DNA of 43,628 bases from Rhodoferax sp. (GTDB taxonomy: Bacteria; Pseudomonadota; Gammaproteobacteria; Burkholderiales; Burkholderiaceae_C): assembly GCA_021738345.1 (NCBI GenBank), contig JAIPCE010000006.1, positions 1 through 43,628 of the forward strand. Reading direction: 5' to 3'. Position numbers and translations under genes: made by a program. A model generated the notes under the pieces. That model saw only the letters and a list, made by a program, of their open reading frames with translations. It searched no databases and was not told the DNA's origin. Positions 27,900-36,325 of this stretch are shown here, piece by piece. Each line of letters opens with the position of its first letter. Within the stretch, counting starts at the first letter, position 1.

Positions 27900-28910
27900 C
27901 TATCCGGCAGTGCCGCGTCGGTAGACCCCCGGAGAACTGCCAGTCCAACTCCTGAAGGCTCGCTGGAAAGCTGTATCCTCACTGAAGCCGAGTTGATCGG
28001 CGAGGTCAGGCAGTGTGACTTCGCTTGTATTGAGCTGCATGATGGCGATGTCGCGCCGCAAGGCGTCTTTGACGCCCTGAAATGTCTTTCCCTCGGTGGC
28101 CAGGCGGCGCTGCAGTGTGGAGGGTGACATATGCAGAGCCTGCGCTGCATCGCCGAGACCAGGCCACTGGGGCTTGGTGCGCAGGAGGTAGTCGCGCACG
28201 CGCGCGCTGACCACGTTGCGATCGCGCTGCGGTACCAGGATGTCGGCCTGAACATGAGCCAGATAGTCGCGCAAATCCTCTTCGCCTCGGGGAATCGGCT
28301 TGACCAGCAAGGCCGCATTGAACCAGAATCCTGAGGATTCCTGGTTGAAGCGCAGAGCTGCCGGGAAGACCTTGCTGTAACTGCTTGCGTATGCCGGCAT
28401 CGCGAAGGCAAAGTCGAAGCGTGCTACCTTGATCCTGCCAGCAATAAGCCACGCCAGCGTCCTCCAGATTGTCCTCAGGAAATGCTCGTGCAGACCGATG
28501 CGCTGCTCAATCGAGGGGTTGGCGAAGCGCAGTATGAATCCGGCAAGTTCACCATCGCGGGCAATCTCAAGCACTAGGTCATCCTGCAAAAGGCGGAACG
28601 TGCCTGCATACCGCTTCATTCCATCCTCCAGCGTGTCCGCGCTAATCGCTGAGCGAAGCATCAGCGCGTAGCTGCCGCGTTTCAATGGGCGTGACAGAAA
28701 GCCAAGCAACTCATCGTCGAGACGTTCAGTCACGGACTTGTACAACGCCAGGAACTGCTCGTAGGTAACCCGGGAGCCACTCTCGTCCAGAAGCTCGGGT
28801 GAAATGTCTGCATCAGCAAGGAAAACTGTGACTGAATGGCCGTCGGCTACCAGCCCGGAAAGCAGGCCTTGCACAAAGGCGATCGGAACGGTGACAAGTG
28901 ACGCAAACAT
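27900..28910 (-). CDS. AraC-family transcriptional regulator with Arabinose_bd-type N-terminal domain
   Basis: A 336-residue protein. Residues 1-200 match the Arabinose_bd-type effector domain found in OruR-like regulators (FLSRPLKRGSYALMLRSAIS). Residues about 230-330 form the double helix-turn-helix of AraC proteins (QALHMSPSTLQRRLATEGKT, then LADQLGFSEDTAFQRAFRSW). It is located between the two divergent acyl-CoA operons, on the same strand as the left one. It is the obvious candidate to control one or both, possibly through the inverted repeats at 28972-29030. Confidence 0.92.
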   Translation of the reverse strand: MFASLVTVPIAFVQGLLSGLVADGHSVTVFLADADISPELLDESGSRVTYEQFLALYKSVTERLDDELLGFLSRPLKRGSYALMLRSAISADTLEDGMKRYAGTFRLLQDDLVLEIARDGELAGFILRFANPSIEQRIGLHEHFLRTIWRTLAWLIAGRIKVARFDFAFAMPAYASSYSKVFPAALRFNQESSGFWFNAALLVKPIPRGEEDLRDYLAHVQADILVPQRDRNVVSARVRDYLLRTKPQWPGLGDAAQALHMSPSTLQRRLATEGKTFQGVKDALRRDIAIMQLNTSEVTLPDLADQLGFSEDTAFQRAFRSWTGSSPGVYRRGTAG

Positions 28911-28971
28911 GGATAGTCAGGAACCGGGCGATTGACGCTTTTTGCAAGTAACTTGATGTGTTTGGTAGGTA

Positions 28972-29030
28972 AGTTCCTGCCGAATATTCTTACCATACAA
29001 AGCAATATTCCGCTAATTGTGGCAGGAACT
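28972..29030. promoter_or_regulatory. Nested inverted repeats in the divergent promoter region
   Basis: Between the AraC-family gene and the divergent SDR gene, AGTTCCTGCC (28972-28981) is perfectly inverted as GGCAGGAACT (29021-29030). Inside it GAATATT (28982-28988) is inverted as AATATTC (29004-29010). The whole lies about 52 bases upstream of the SDR start and 62 bases upstream of the regulator start. Two half-sites separated by several helical turns suit a regulator acting on both promoters; binding by the adjacent AraC-family protein is inference. Confidence 0.65.
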
Positions 29031-29081
29031 GGAACCTAGCACAGAAGCTTGCATTTAGCGCAGTCTCAAGGAAATCATTCT

Positions 29082-29861
29082 ATGCCGACAGCCAATTTTG
29101 GACTCAAAGGTCGCAAGGTCCTGGTGACTGGCGGCGCCAGCGGTATCGGGTACGCTGTCGCTCAAGCACTGGTCATTGAAGGCGCCCATGTGGTCATAAA
29201 CGATCTGGATCGCGTTCGCGTCGAATCGGCGTCGGCATCGCTTGGAGCACGAGGCATCGCCGGCGACGTTTCCAGCGAATTAGATGTCGAAAAACTTTTT
29301 GAAGAGACGACTTCCACACTTCGGGGGCTTGACGGACTCGTCCACTGTGCCGGTATCATGGAAAAGGTTGCGGGCACCAAGAGGCAAAGTCTTGCAGGGT
29401 GGCGCCGCGTCATGGAGGTCAATCTACAAAGCGTGTTCTTGCTGTGTCGCCAGGCAGCACAAGTCATGGAACAGGGATCGTCGATTGTCAATGTGTCATC
29501 GGTCGCGGGAATCTGTGCGATACCCGCGTCGAACGCCTATGGCGTGAGCAAGTCGGCTGTCATCATGATGACGCAAACGCTGGCTTGCGACTTTGCCAGG
29601 TATGGCCTGCGGGTCAACGCCGTTGCGCCTGGCACTATAAACACACCACTGCTGGACGAGACATTCGACAAGATTCCTGTGTTCAAGGATGTCTGGTTAA
29701 GTAGAACCCCCATGGGCAGGGTGGGACGGCCTGAGGAAGCCGCGGCCGCCATCCTTTTCTTGCTGTCAGATGCGGCGAGTTTCATCACGGGAGTTACGTT
29801 GCCGGTCGATGGTGGGTGGACCGCTTTTGGAGGAGCCGGCGACGCCAGCCAAGACGGCTGA
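29082..29861 (+). CDS. Short-chain dehydrogenase/reductase (FabG-like)
   Basis: A 259-residue SDR with the ATG at 29082 preceded by AAGGA. The NAD(P) site TGGASGIG is near residue 16. The catalytic Ser is in IVNVSSVAG and the YxxxK pair in AYGVSKSAV near residue 150. The C-terminal FLLSDAASFITGVTLPVDGG is classical. Val-Ile-Asn-Asp-Leu after the second strand suggests NAD preference. It is the first gene of the plus-strand acyl-CoA operon and probably oxidises a hydroxyacyl-CoA or a ring hydroxyl group. Confidence 0.92.
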   Translation: MPTANFGLKGRKVLVTGGASGIGYAVAQALVIEGAHVVINDLDRVRVESASASLGARGIAGDVSSELDVEKLFEETTSTLRGLDGLVHCAGIMEKVAGTKRQSLAGWRRVMEVNLQSVFLLCRQAAQVMEQGSSIVNVSSVAGICAIPASNAYGVSKSAVIMMTQTLACDFARYGLRVNAVAPGTINTPLLDETFDKIPVFKDVWLSRTPMGRVGRPEEAAAAILFLLSDAASFITGVTLPVDGGWTAFGGAGDASQDG

Positions 29862-29897
29862 CCGTTGCGTAGCTTGGTGCCAGACGAAGGAAAGACC

Positions 29898-30173
29898 GTG
29901 CAAGACAGCGCAGGCAAAAGATCGATATCGTCGGCCCAATCGGGGGAGTCTGGCCCACTACTGAGCGTGCAAGGAGTCAGCGTGCGTTTTGGTGGCATCA
30001 CGGCGCTGAGCGATGTCTCGTTTGATGTCGGGGAACTCGAGATCTGCGGCATCATCGGTCCAAACGGGGCCGGTAAAACCACTTTGTTTAACTGCCTTGC
30101 GGATGACTTGCCGCCCCTTGTCCAACAAAATCCGGAAGTAATCCGGGCTTACCTAGGAGCGCCGGTGTCATGA
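29898..30173 (+). pseudogene. Internally deleted LivG-type ABC transporter ATPase
   Basis: From the GTG at 29898 (AAGGA upstream) the frame encodes about 91 residues. The N-terminal part is a normal branched-chain amino acid-type ATPase: LLSVQGVSVRFGGITALSDV, then Walker A GPNGAGKTTLFNCL. It then jumps directly to QQNPEVIRAYLGAPVS, the C-terminal tail of such ATPases. The Q-loop, signature motif, Walker B and switch histidine are all missing, about 180 residues, yet the frame is intact. If the tail comes from LivF instead, the deletion may have removed livH, livM and other genes as well. No ATPase activity is expected. Confidence 0.85.
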
Positions 30174-31673
30174 AGATGATCCTGGGCAGAAAGCGCACTT
30201 TCGCCGAACTTGCGGGAAGGGTTGCGATATTGGCTGGGGCATTGCGTGGGCTCGGCCTGAAAGCCGGTGACCGGGTCTGCATGCTGTCGCTCAACTCAGA
30301 TCGCTACCTGGGGTATTACCTTGCCGTTTACTGGGCCGGCGGTGCGGTCAATCCTGCCAATATTCACTGGACCGCAGCCGGGATTGCCTATTCGCTGGAT
30401 GACTGCGAAACGGCATTATTGATTGTGGACGATACCTTCAAAGCCATGGCGCAGGGACTCCGGGAAACCTGCAAGCCGCTCAAGCCGCTGATTCATGCCG
30501 GCGACGGCGAGCCACCGGCAGGCATGTTGTCATACGAGGGGCTAATTACTGACAGCGCGCCGGAAGCGGACGCCTATCGCAGCGGCAACGACCTGGCGGG
30601 TGTCTTCTACACCGGCGGCACCACCAGCTTTTCCAAAGGCGTCATGCTGTCCCATGCCAACCTGGCCAGCAATTGCCTGGTGCTGCAGGCCAATGGCGTG
30701 GTCGGAACCGACAGCGTGGGTCTGCACGCGGCACCGATGTTCCACCTAGCCGATGGCGCTTTCATGAACGTACTGCTGTCGGCCGACGGTACCCATGTGA
30801 TGATTTCCAGCTTCACGCCGATCGGTGTCCTGCAGACGATTGAGAGCGAGCAGGTTTCGGCTAGCCTGCTGGTACCTACCATGATCCAGATGCAGGCAGA
30901 CCATCCGGACGTCGGTCAATACAGGTTGGACAGTCTGAAGTCCGTTATTTACGGCACCTCCCCGATCAGCGAGGCGGTGATAGACCGCGCCATGAAGGCC
31001 CTGCCTTCGGCCACATTCTGCCAGGCTTATGGCATGACTGAACTCTCGCCGGTGGCCACCCTGTTGCTGCCGAAATACCACCTGCCCGAGCAGCGTTCGC
31101 TGGGCAAGATGCGCTCGGCCGGGACTGCCTGCACGCTGGCCGAAGTCCGCATCGTCGATCCCGATGGCAAAGAGGTGCCGCTCGGGATAGTCGGTGAGGT
31201 CGCTGTGCGCGACCCGGGTGTCATGCTCGGCTACTGGAACAAGCCGGTAGAGACTGCCGCGGCGGTGCGCAATGGCTGGATGCACACCGGCGACGGCGGT
31301 CGCATGGACGAGGAAGGTTATGTCTTCATTGTTGACCGGATCAAGGACATGATCGTGACCGGCGGCGAAAACGTCTACAGCATCGAAGTCGAGAACGTGG
31401 TGCTCAAGCACCCGGCGGTGGCCCGGTGTGCAGTAATTGGCATCCCCAGTGAGCAATGGGGCGAGCTGGTCCATGTCTCGGTGGTTCTCAAGCCAGGTTC
31501 GCAAACGACGCCCGACAGCATCATCGATGCATTGCAAGACCTTGATCGCCAACTACAAATGCCCGCGCAGCGTGGTCTTTTTGGAGGCCCTACAGCTGTC
31601 CGGAGCCGGCAAGATTCTGAAGAACAAGCTACGCGAGCCGTTCTGGAAAGACACGCCGCGCAATGTCGCTTAA
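30170..31673 (+). pseudogene. Acyl-CoA ligase, N-terminally truncated and frameshifted
   Basis: The frame opens at an ATG overlapping the livG remnant stop (ATGA) and enters directly at RKRTFAELAGRVAILAGALR, lacking the 25-30 residues that normally precede it. GVFYTGGTTSFSKGVMLSHA is the P-loop, AYGMTELSP motif A5 and GWMHTGDGGRMDEEGY motif A7. Near 31530-31545 one extra base shifts the frame: the proper C-terminus LIANYKCPRSVVFLEAL, with the catalytic lysine in LSGAGKILKNKL, continues in the next frame to a stop at 31671-31673. The uninterrupted frame instead runs with unrelated sequence to 31831. A sequencing error could explain the shift but not the missing N-terminus. Confidence 0.85.
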
Positions 31674-31700
31674 TCAAATTCATCCATAGGAGTAAACAAC

Positions 31701-32885
31701 ATGACAGAGCAAGTTTTGGTCGCCGGCGTCGGCATGATTACGTTCAAGAAACCTGGGGCCAGCCTGCCCTATTTCGAAATGGGTGCACAGGCCATCCGGC
31801 GGGCACTGACCGACGCGGGCCTTGGCTATGAACTGGTGCAACAGGCCTACGCCGGTTACGTCTACGGCGACTCGACCTGCGGTCAGCGCGCCCTTTACGA
31901 GGTCGGCATGACCGGCATTCCGGTCGTCAATGTCAACAACAACTGCTCCACCGGCTCCACAGCATTGTTCCTGGCGCGCCAGGCGGTTGCCAGCGGCGCT
32001 GTCGATTGCGTACTGGCAGTCGGTTTCGAGCAGATGCAGCCCGGCGCCCTGGGTACACACTGGACCGATCGGCCCAGCACGTTTGAGAAATTTGATACGC
32101 TGTGCGCTGAGATATCCGGCGGTACCGAGTTGCCATTGGCCTTGCGCTATTTCGGCGGCGCCGGTCGGGAGCACATGCAGCAATACGGCACCAAACTGGA
32201 AACCTTTGCCAAGATCAGGGCCAAGGCCAGCCGTCATGCGGTCCACAATCCGCTGGCCATCTTCCGTACCGAAATGAGCGAAGAGGATGTGATGCTGGCC
32301 CCGGCGCTTTGGCCGGGCGTGATGACGCGCCCCATGGCATGCCCTCCGACCTGCGGTGGTGCCGCAGCCCTGCTGGTGTCGCGCGCCTTTGCAAAACGGC
32401 ATGGTCTGTCGCCCAAGGTCCAAATACTGGCGCAAAACATGACCACCGATTTCAGCTCGACCTTCGAGTCACGTTCCATGATCGATCTGGTGGGCTTTCA
32501 GATGACGGCGGCTGCGGCCAAGGCGGTCTACGAACTGGCTGGTATCGGACCCGACGAGGTCGATGTTTGCGAGCTGCACGACTGCTTTGCCCAGAACGAA
32601 TTGCTAACTTACGAGGGTCTGGGTTTGTGCCCGATCGGCGGCGCCGAGCGCTTTGTCGAGGACGGCGACAACACTTATGGCGGCAAGATCGTCACCAACC
32701 CGTCAGGCGGTCTGCTGAGCAAGGGCCATCCGCTGGGCGCCACCGGCCTGGCGCAGTGCTATGAGCTGACGCACCAATTGCGCGGCACGGCCGACCAGCG
32801 TCAGGTCAAAGGCGCTCGCCTGGGCTTGCAGCACAACCTCGGGCTAGGCGGCGCGGCGGTCGTCACGCTGTACGGCCAGGCCTAG
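31701..32885 (+). CDS. SCP-x-like thiolase / lipid-transfer protein
   Basis: A 394-residue thiolase-fold protein of the sterol carrier protein-x branch. The nucleophile region is NVNNNCSTGSTALFLARQAV near residue 78. The catalytic His is retained in NPSGGLLSKGHPLGATGLAQ. The C-terminal landmark is LQHNLGLGGAAVVTLYG, as in SCP-x enzymes. This set is compatible with thiolytic cleavage of 3-oxo-acyl-CoAs with branched or bulky chains, unlike the altered paralogue at 26122-27270. A TAGGAG ribosome-binding site precedes the ATG. It is followed by two MaoC genes. Confidence 0.92.
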   Translation: MTEQVLVAGVGMITFKKPGASLPYFEMGAQAIRRALTDAGLGYELVQQAYAGYVYGDSTCGQRALYEVGMTGIPVVNVNNNCSTGSTALFLARQAVASGAVDCVLAVGFEQMQPGALGTHWTDRPSTFEKFDTLCAEISGGTELPLALRYFGGAGREHMQQYGTKLETFAKIRAKASRHAVHNPLAIFRTEMSEEDVMLAPALWPGVMTRPMACPPTCGGAAALLVSRAFAKRHGLSPKVQILAQNMTTDFSSTFESRSMIDLVGFQMTAAAAKAVYELAGIGPDEVDVCELHDCFAQNELLTYEGLGLCPIGGAERFVEDGDNTYGGKIVTNPSGGLLSKGHPLGATGLAQCYELTHQLRGTADQRQVKGARLGLQHNLGLGGAAVVTLYGQA

Positions 32886-32929
32886 ACAAACCGCGTGAAT
32901 TTGGACCAATACGTCTGAAGGGAAACCCG

Positions 32930-33370
32930 ATGATTGACAAGAAATGGATAGGTCACGAGCTCCCGGCCTCGGTGTTGCCGATCGAACGTAGCCGCCTGCG
33001 GTTCTTTGCCAAGGCAATTGGTGAGACCGATCCGGTTTACACCGATACCGCCGCTGCGCGCAGCGCTGGCTATTCCGATCTGCCGGCTCCACCGACCTTT
33101 TTGTTTGCTGCAGAGCTTGACTCCGGCGCGTCAGACCAGATGCTCGCGGAGCTACAGATCCCGATCGCCAAACTGCTGCACGGTGAGCAGAGTTTCACCT
33201 ACCACCGGGCCGTCTGCGTTGGCGACACGGTAAGCGTACGCTCCACCATCACCGACATCTACGACAAAAAGGATGGCGCGCTGGAATTCGTGGTGAAGAC
33301 CTCGCGCGCCACCAACCAGCAGGGCGAACTGGTGGCCGAACTGCGCTCGGTCATCGTCTGCCGCCACTGA
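32930..33370 (+). CDS. MaoC-like hot-dog protein, non-catalytic-type subunit
   Basis: A 146-residue hot-dog-fold protein similar to the N-terminal half of MaoC dehydratases. FAKAIGETDPVYTDTAAARS aligns with the hydratase 2 motif, but the catalytic Asp and His are replaced (ETDPVYTD rather than GDxNPxH). LPAPPTFLFAAELD and FTYHRAVCVGDTVSVRS are typical fold segments. Proteins of this type form heteromers with a catalytic MaoC partner, as in ChsH1-ChsH2 of steroid degradation. The partner is encoded 12 bases downstream. Confidence 0.88.
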   Translation: MIDKKWIGHELPASVLPIERSRLRFFAKAIGETDPVYTDTAAARSAGYSDLPAPPTFLFAAELDSGASDQMLAELQIPIAKLLHGEQSFTYHRAVCVGDTVSVRSTITDIYDKKDGALEFVVKTSRATNQQGELVAELRSVIVCRH

Positions 33371-33382
33371 CCTAGGATCAGC

Positions 33383-33802
33383 ATGAATCTACCCACTTTT
33401 GCCGACGTTCAAGTTGGCGACGAACTGCCGGCGCTTCAGCTGCCACCCGTCGATCGCACCACGCTGGCCTTGTTTGCTGGCGCCTCGGGCGACCATAACC
33501 CGATCCACATCGACACCGACGTGGCGCGTCGCGCCGGTATGCCCGATGTTTTTTCACAGGGAATGCTGGGCATGGCATGGCTGGCACGCGTGATCACGGG
33601 CTGGGTCCCGCAAAAACAGCTACGCCGCTTCGACGCGCGTTTCCAGGGCATCACCCACCTGGGCAACGCCATCCACTGCAATGGCCGCGTGCTTGAAAAA
33701 CTTGAACTTGACGGCGAGCACTGCGTGCGCATCGAGCTGCGCAGCGCCAACCAGTTCGGACAGACCAAGATCGTCGGCGAAGCCCTCGTCGCCTTGCCTT
33801 AA
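33383..33802 (+). CDS. MaoC-like enoyl-CoA hydratase, catalytic-type subunit
   Basis: A 139-residue hot-dog protein carrying the complete hydratase 2 motif GASGDHNPIHIDTDVARRAG near residue 30, with catalytic Asp and His present. The following FSQGMLGMAWLARVI helix is also standard. Together with the preceding subunit it should form a heteromeric hydratase that adds water to a 2-enoyl-CoA with a bulky side chain. This is family knowledge applied to the gene pair; no substrate is shown by the sequence. Confidence 0.9.
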   Translation: MNLPTFADVQVGDELPALQLPPVDRTTLALFAGASGDHNPIHIDTDVARRAGMPDVFSQGMLGMAWLARVITGWVPQKQLRRFDARFQGITHLGNAIHCNGRVLEKLELDGEHCVRIELRSANQFGQTKIVGEALVALP

Positions 33803-33824
33803 CAAAACTTCTGGAGAACGCCTT

Positions 33825-34655
33825 TTGACCAGCAAACTCGAAGGCAAAGTTGCCGTAATCACCGGCTCCGGTCGCGGCATCGGCCGCGCTATCGCACTGA
33901 AACTGGCCAGTGAAGGCGCACGTATCGTGGTCAACGATCTCGATGCCGAGCCAGCGCAGGAGACGATACAGGCGATCATGGATATCGGCGGCCAAGCGGT
34001 GTCCTGCGTCGGCAGCATCGCCGCTCCGGACTTTGCCGATCGTTTCATCGGCACCGCGATCGGTGAATACAAGGGCCTGGACATCATCATCAACAACGCG
34101 GGCTACACCTGGGACAGCGTGATCCAAAAAATGACCGACGAGCAGTGGTACGCGATGCTCGATTGCCACTTGACCGCACCGTTTCGCATCCTTCGCGCCG
34201 CCCAGCCGGTGATCCGCTCCTTAAGCAAGACAGAAGCAGAATCCGGTCATCGCAACGTGCGCAAGGTGGTAAACATCTCGTCCGTCGCGGGGCTGTTCGG
34301 CAACGCAGGGCAAACCAATTACGCCAGCGCCAAGGCTGGCATCGTGGGCATGACGCAAACCTTGGCCAAGGAGTGGGGGCGTATGAATGTGACGGTGAAT
34401 TGCGTGGCCTACGGCTTGATCAAGACCCGGTTGACCACCAGCGTCGCGGGCGAGTCCAGCGCCAACATCGATGGCCGCGACATCAAGCTCGGCGTCAACC
34501 CGGATCTCATGGCCATGATGGAACGTGCTATTGCGCTGGGTCGTGGCGGCACGCCCGAAGAAGCGGCCGGCGCAGTCTATCTGCTGTGCATCCCGGAGTC
34601 GGACTACGTCAGCGGCCAGACCTTGATGTGCAGCGGCGGACTGACCGGTATCTGA
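33825..34655 (+). CDS. Short-chain dehydrogenase/reductase (MFE-type 3-hydroxyacyl-CoA dehydrogenase-like)
   Basis: The likely start is TTG at 33825, eight bases after GGAG, giving 276 residues beginning [20 protein letters not shown]. The cofactor loop is [12 protein letters not shown] suggests NAD use, NNAGYTWD follows, and the catalytic VVNISSVAG and [11 protein letters not shown] carry Ser, Tyr and Lys. The insertion around residues 200-225 ([20 protein letters not shown]) occurs in SDRs of acyl-CoA pathways. Directly after the MaoC hydratase pair, oxidation of a 3-hydroxyacyl-CoA is the reasonable role. An in-frame start at 33681 lies inside the preceding gene and is rejected. Confidence 0.9.
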   Translation: MTSKLEGKVAVITGSGRGIGRAIALKLASEGARIVVNDLDAEPAQETIQAIMDIGGQAVSCVGSIAAPDFADRFIGTAIGEYKGLDIIINNAGYTWDSVIQKMTDEQWYAMLDCHLTAPFRILRAAQPVIRSLSKTEAESGHRNVRKVVNISSVAGLFGNAGQTNYASAKAGIVGMTQTLAKEWGRMNVTVNCVAYGLIKTRLTTSVAGESSANIDGRDIKLGVNPDLMAMMERAIALGRGGTPEEAAGAVYLLCIPESDYVSGQTLMCSGGLTGI

Positions 34656-34705
34656 ACCATGTTGCCGCAGTTGTACCACCAATGGTTGTTTGTCGCTCTA
34701 CGTGG

Positions 34706-34806
34706 CAGTACCCGACTGCAGGGGCTTACGCCGACGCTTGTCCGAACGATATTTACGGCGGCACCAACGAAATCCTGAGCGAGGAAACAACATGGCTGGT
34801 CCCCTA
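34706..34806 (+). pseudogene. C-terminal scar of a second acyl-CoA dehydrogenase
   Basis: Between the SDR stop and the next gene, one frame reads [20 protein letters not shown] followed by EIL. This matches the acyl-CoA dehydrogenase C-terminus (compare YPIARLYADARVQ and GGTNEIM in the complete dehydrogenase at 24124-25281). Nothing upstream of it belongs to a dehydrogenase, so over 300 codons are missing. The scar overlaps the ribosome-binding site of the next gene, which keeps its own start. Confidence 0.7.
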
Positions 34807-35922
34807 ACTGGTTTCAGAGTCTTGGAGATGTCCGGCATTGGTCCGGGTCCCTTTTGCGCCATGATGCTGGCCGACATGGGGGCTGAGGTGGTTTGCATCG
34901 ACCGCAAAACACCCAGTATGTTTGCCGGTGGCGGGAGTATCGTGGACCGAGGCCGCCGCACTGTGGTGCTGGACCTCAAGAGTCCAGCTTCCGTCGGCAT
35001 CGTGATGCGTTTGGTCGAGCGCAGCGATGCGCTGATCGAGGGCATGCGACCTGGCGTTATGGAGCGTATGGGCCTGGGTCCCGTACCCTGCCTGCAACGC
35101 AATCCCCGGCTCGTCTATGGTCGCATCACGGGCTGGGGTCAGACCGGCCCCTTGGCGCAAGCCGCTGGGCATGACCTGAACTACATTGCGATCACCGGTG
35201 CACTCCATGCGATGGGACATGCAGACCGGCCACCAACACCACCTCTGCATTTGGTGGGAGACATGGGTGGCGGGGCCATGATGTTGGCCTTCGGCATTGT
35301 CAGTGCCTTGCTGGAGGCGAGCCGCTCTGGCCAAGGTCAGGTGGTGGACGCGGCCATGTGCGACGGGGTATCGACGCTGTCGACCATGTACTATGCGTTG
35401 CTGAAATCGGGCATGTGGTCGACGCGGCGCGAGGCCAATATGCTCGACGGCGGCGCGCACTTTTATGGCAGTTACATCTGTGCCGACGGCAAGTTCGTCT
35501 CGATCGGTGCGATCGAGCCGCGGTTCTACGCCACGCTGTTGCAGCTTTGCGGCATCGACGACCCAGATTTCAAAGCCCAGTGGTCGCAAGAGGAATGGCC
35601 GGTCTTGCGCCGCAAACTGGAAGACCTGTTCAAGACTCGCAGCAGAGAACAGTGGTGTGAACTCCTCGAAGGTACTGATGCGTGTTTTGCACCAGTGCTT
35701 GATTTTGCAGAAGCGACGCAGCATCCGCACAACGTGGCCCGCGGTACCTTTATTGAAACCGATGGCGTCACGCATCCGGCCCCGGCACCGCGCTTCAGCC
35801 GCACGCCCGGTGTGGCGGGGTCTGTACCCAAGGTGGGGCAACACACACTTGAAATACTGAACGAGCTCGGATACTCCGAGATGGAGATATCGGCCCTGCG
35901 TGAGAGCAGTGCGATTGTGTAA
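34792..35922 (+). CDS. CoA-transferase family III protein, probable alpha-methylacyl-CoA racemase
   Basis: With ATG 34792 (AGGA upstream) the product has 376 residues and begins [20 protein letters not shown], typical of CaiB/BaiF proteins. Segments characteristic of alpha-methylacyl-CoA racemases are present: [20 protein letters not shown], with the His-Asp pair, near residue 119, and [16 protein letters not shown] with the second catalytic Asp. The typical length of racemases in this family (about 360-380 residues) also fits. Racemisation would prepare a 2-methyl-branched acyl-CoA for dehydrogenation. A true CoA transferase cannot be excluded. Confidence 0.85.
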   Translation: MAGPLTGFRVLEMSGIGPGPFCAMMLADMGAEVVCIDRKTPSMFAGGGSIVDRGRRTVVLDLKSPASVGIVMRLVERSDALIEGMRPGVMERMGLGPVPCLQRNPRLVYGRITGWGQTGPLAQAAGHDLNYIAITGALHAMGHADRPPTPPLHLVGDMGGGAMMLAFGIVSALLEASRSGQGQVVDAAMCDGVSTLSTMYYALLKSGMWSTRREANMLDGGAHFYGSYICADGKFVSIGAIEPRFYATLLQLCGIDDPDFKAQWSQEEWPVLRRKLEDLFKTRSREQWCELLEGTDACFAPVLDFAEATQHPHNVARGTFIETDGVTHPAPAPRFSRTPGVAGSVPKVGQHTLEILNELGYSEMEISALRESSAIV

Positions 35923-36000
35923 CGGGTCGCGGCAGGCCAGCTCACAGCCGCCGTTGGCCGCTCGGCACAGAAATTTGACCTGTCGCCTACCTCATGCTGC

Positions 36001-36162
36001 GGACCCGTCAAAGCCTTGCGCGACAAAGCTTTTACTCACGATCTGGAGACGCACCTCACCCTGGGACGTGGACGGTTGATCCAGAGCGCAAGGTCTGCAG
36101 ACGTCAAGGGGAGAATTGCATCATTCATAGAAAGGCGATCGCCGAATTTCATCGGTTCATGA
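36001..36162 (+). pseudogene. C-terminal scar of an enoyl-CoA hydratase
   Basis: The 400-base gap 35923-36325 contains one recognisable stretch. Frame GPVKALRDKAFTHDLETHLT through SADVKGRIASFIERRSPNF to a stop at 36160-36162 has the layout of a crotonase C-terminus (GP, acidic helix, then DF-EGV-AF-EKR-P-F-G). The complete hydratase at 25312-26100 ends in the same pattern. The N-terminal 200 residues are missing. The rest of the gap shows nothing I can assign. Confidence 0.6.
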
Positions 36163-36325
36163 GCCTGTGGCGTGTCGCATCGACTTGAGAGGATGTGGCA
36201 CTTGGTTCAGCGCGTCAATTGCGGGATTGGCCTGATTATTACCCGATTGAGTCGCTTCGTCTGGCACGCTTCAATGCGTGCAATGGGTATTGTTCAGCGA
36301 CCTGCTCAGCGGAAAGTAGTTCAAG

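Noticed and set aside
33681-33824. Upstream start for the SDR at 33825
   Set aside because: It would overlap the MaoC gene by more than 100 bases and adds residues unlike SDRs, whereas TTG 33825 has GGAG at proper spacing.
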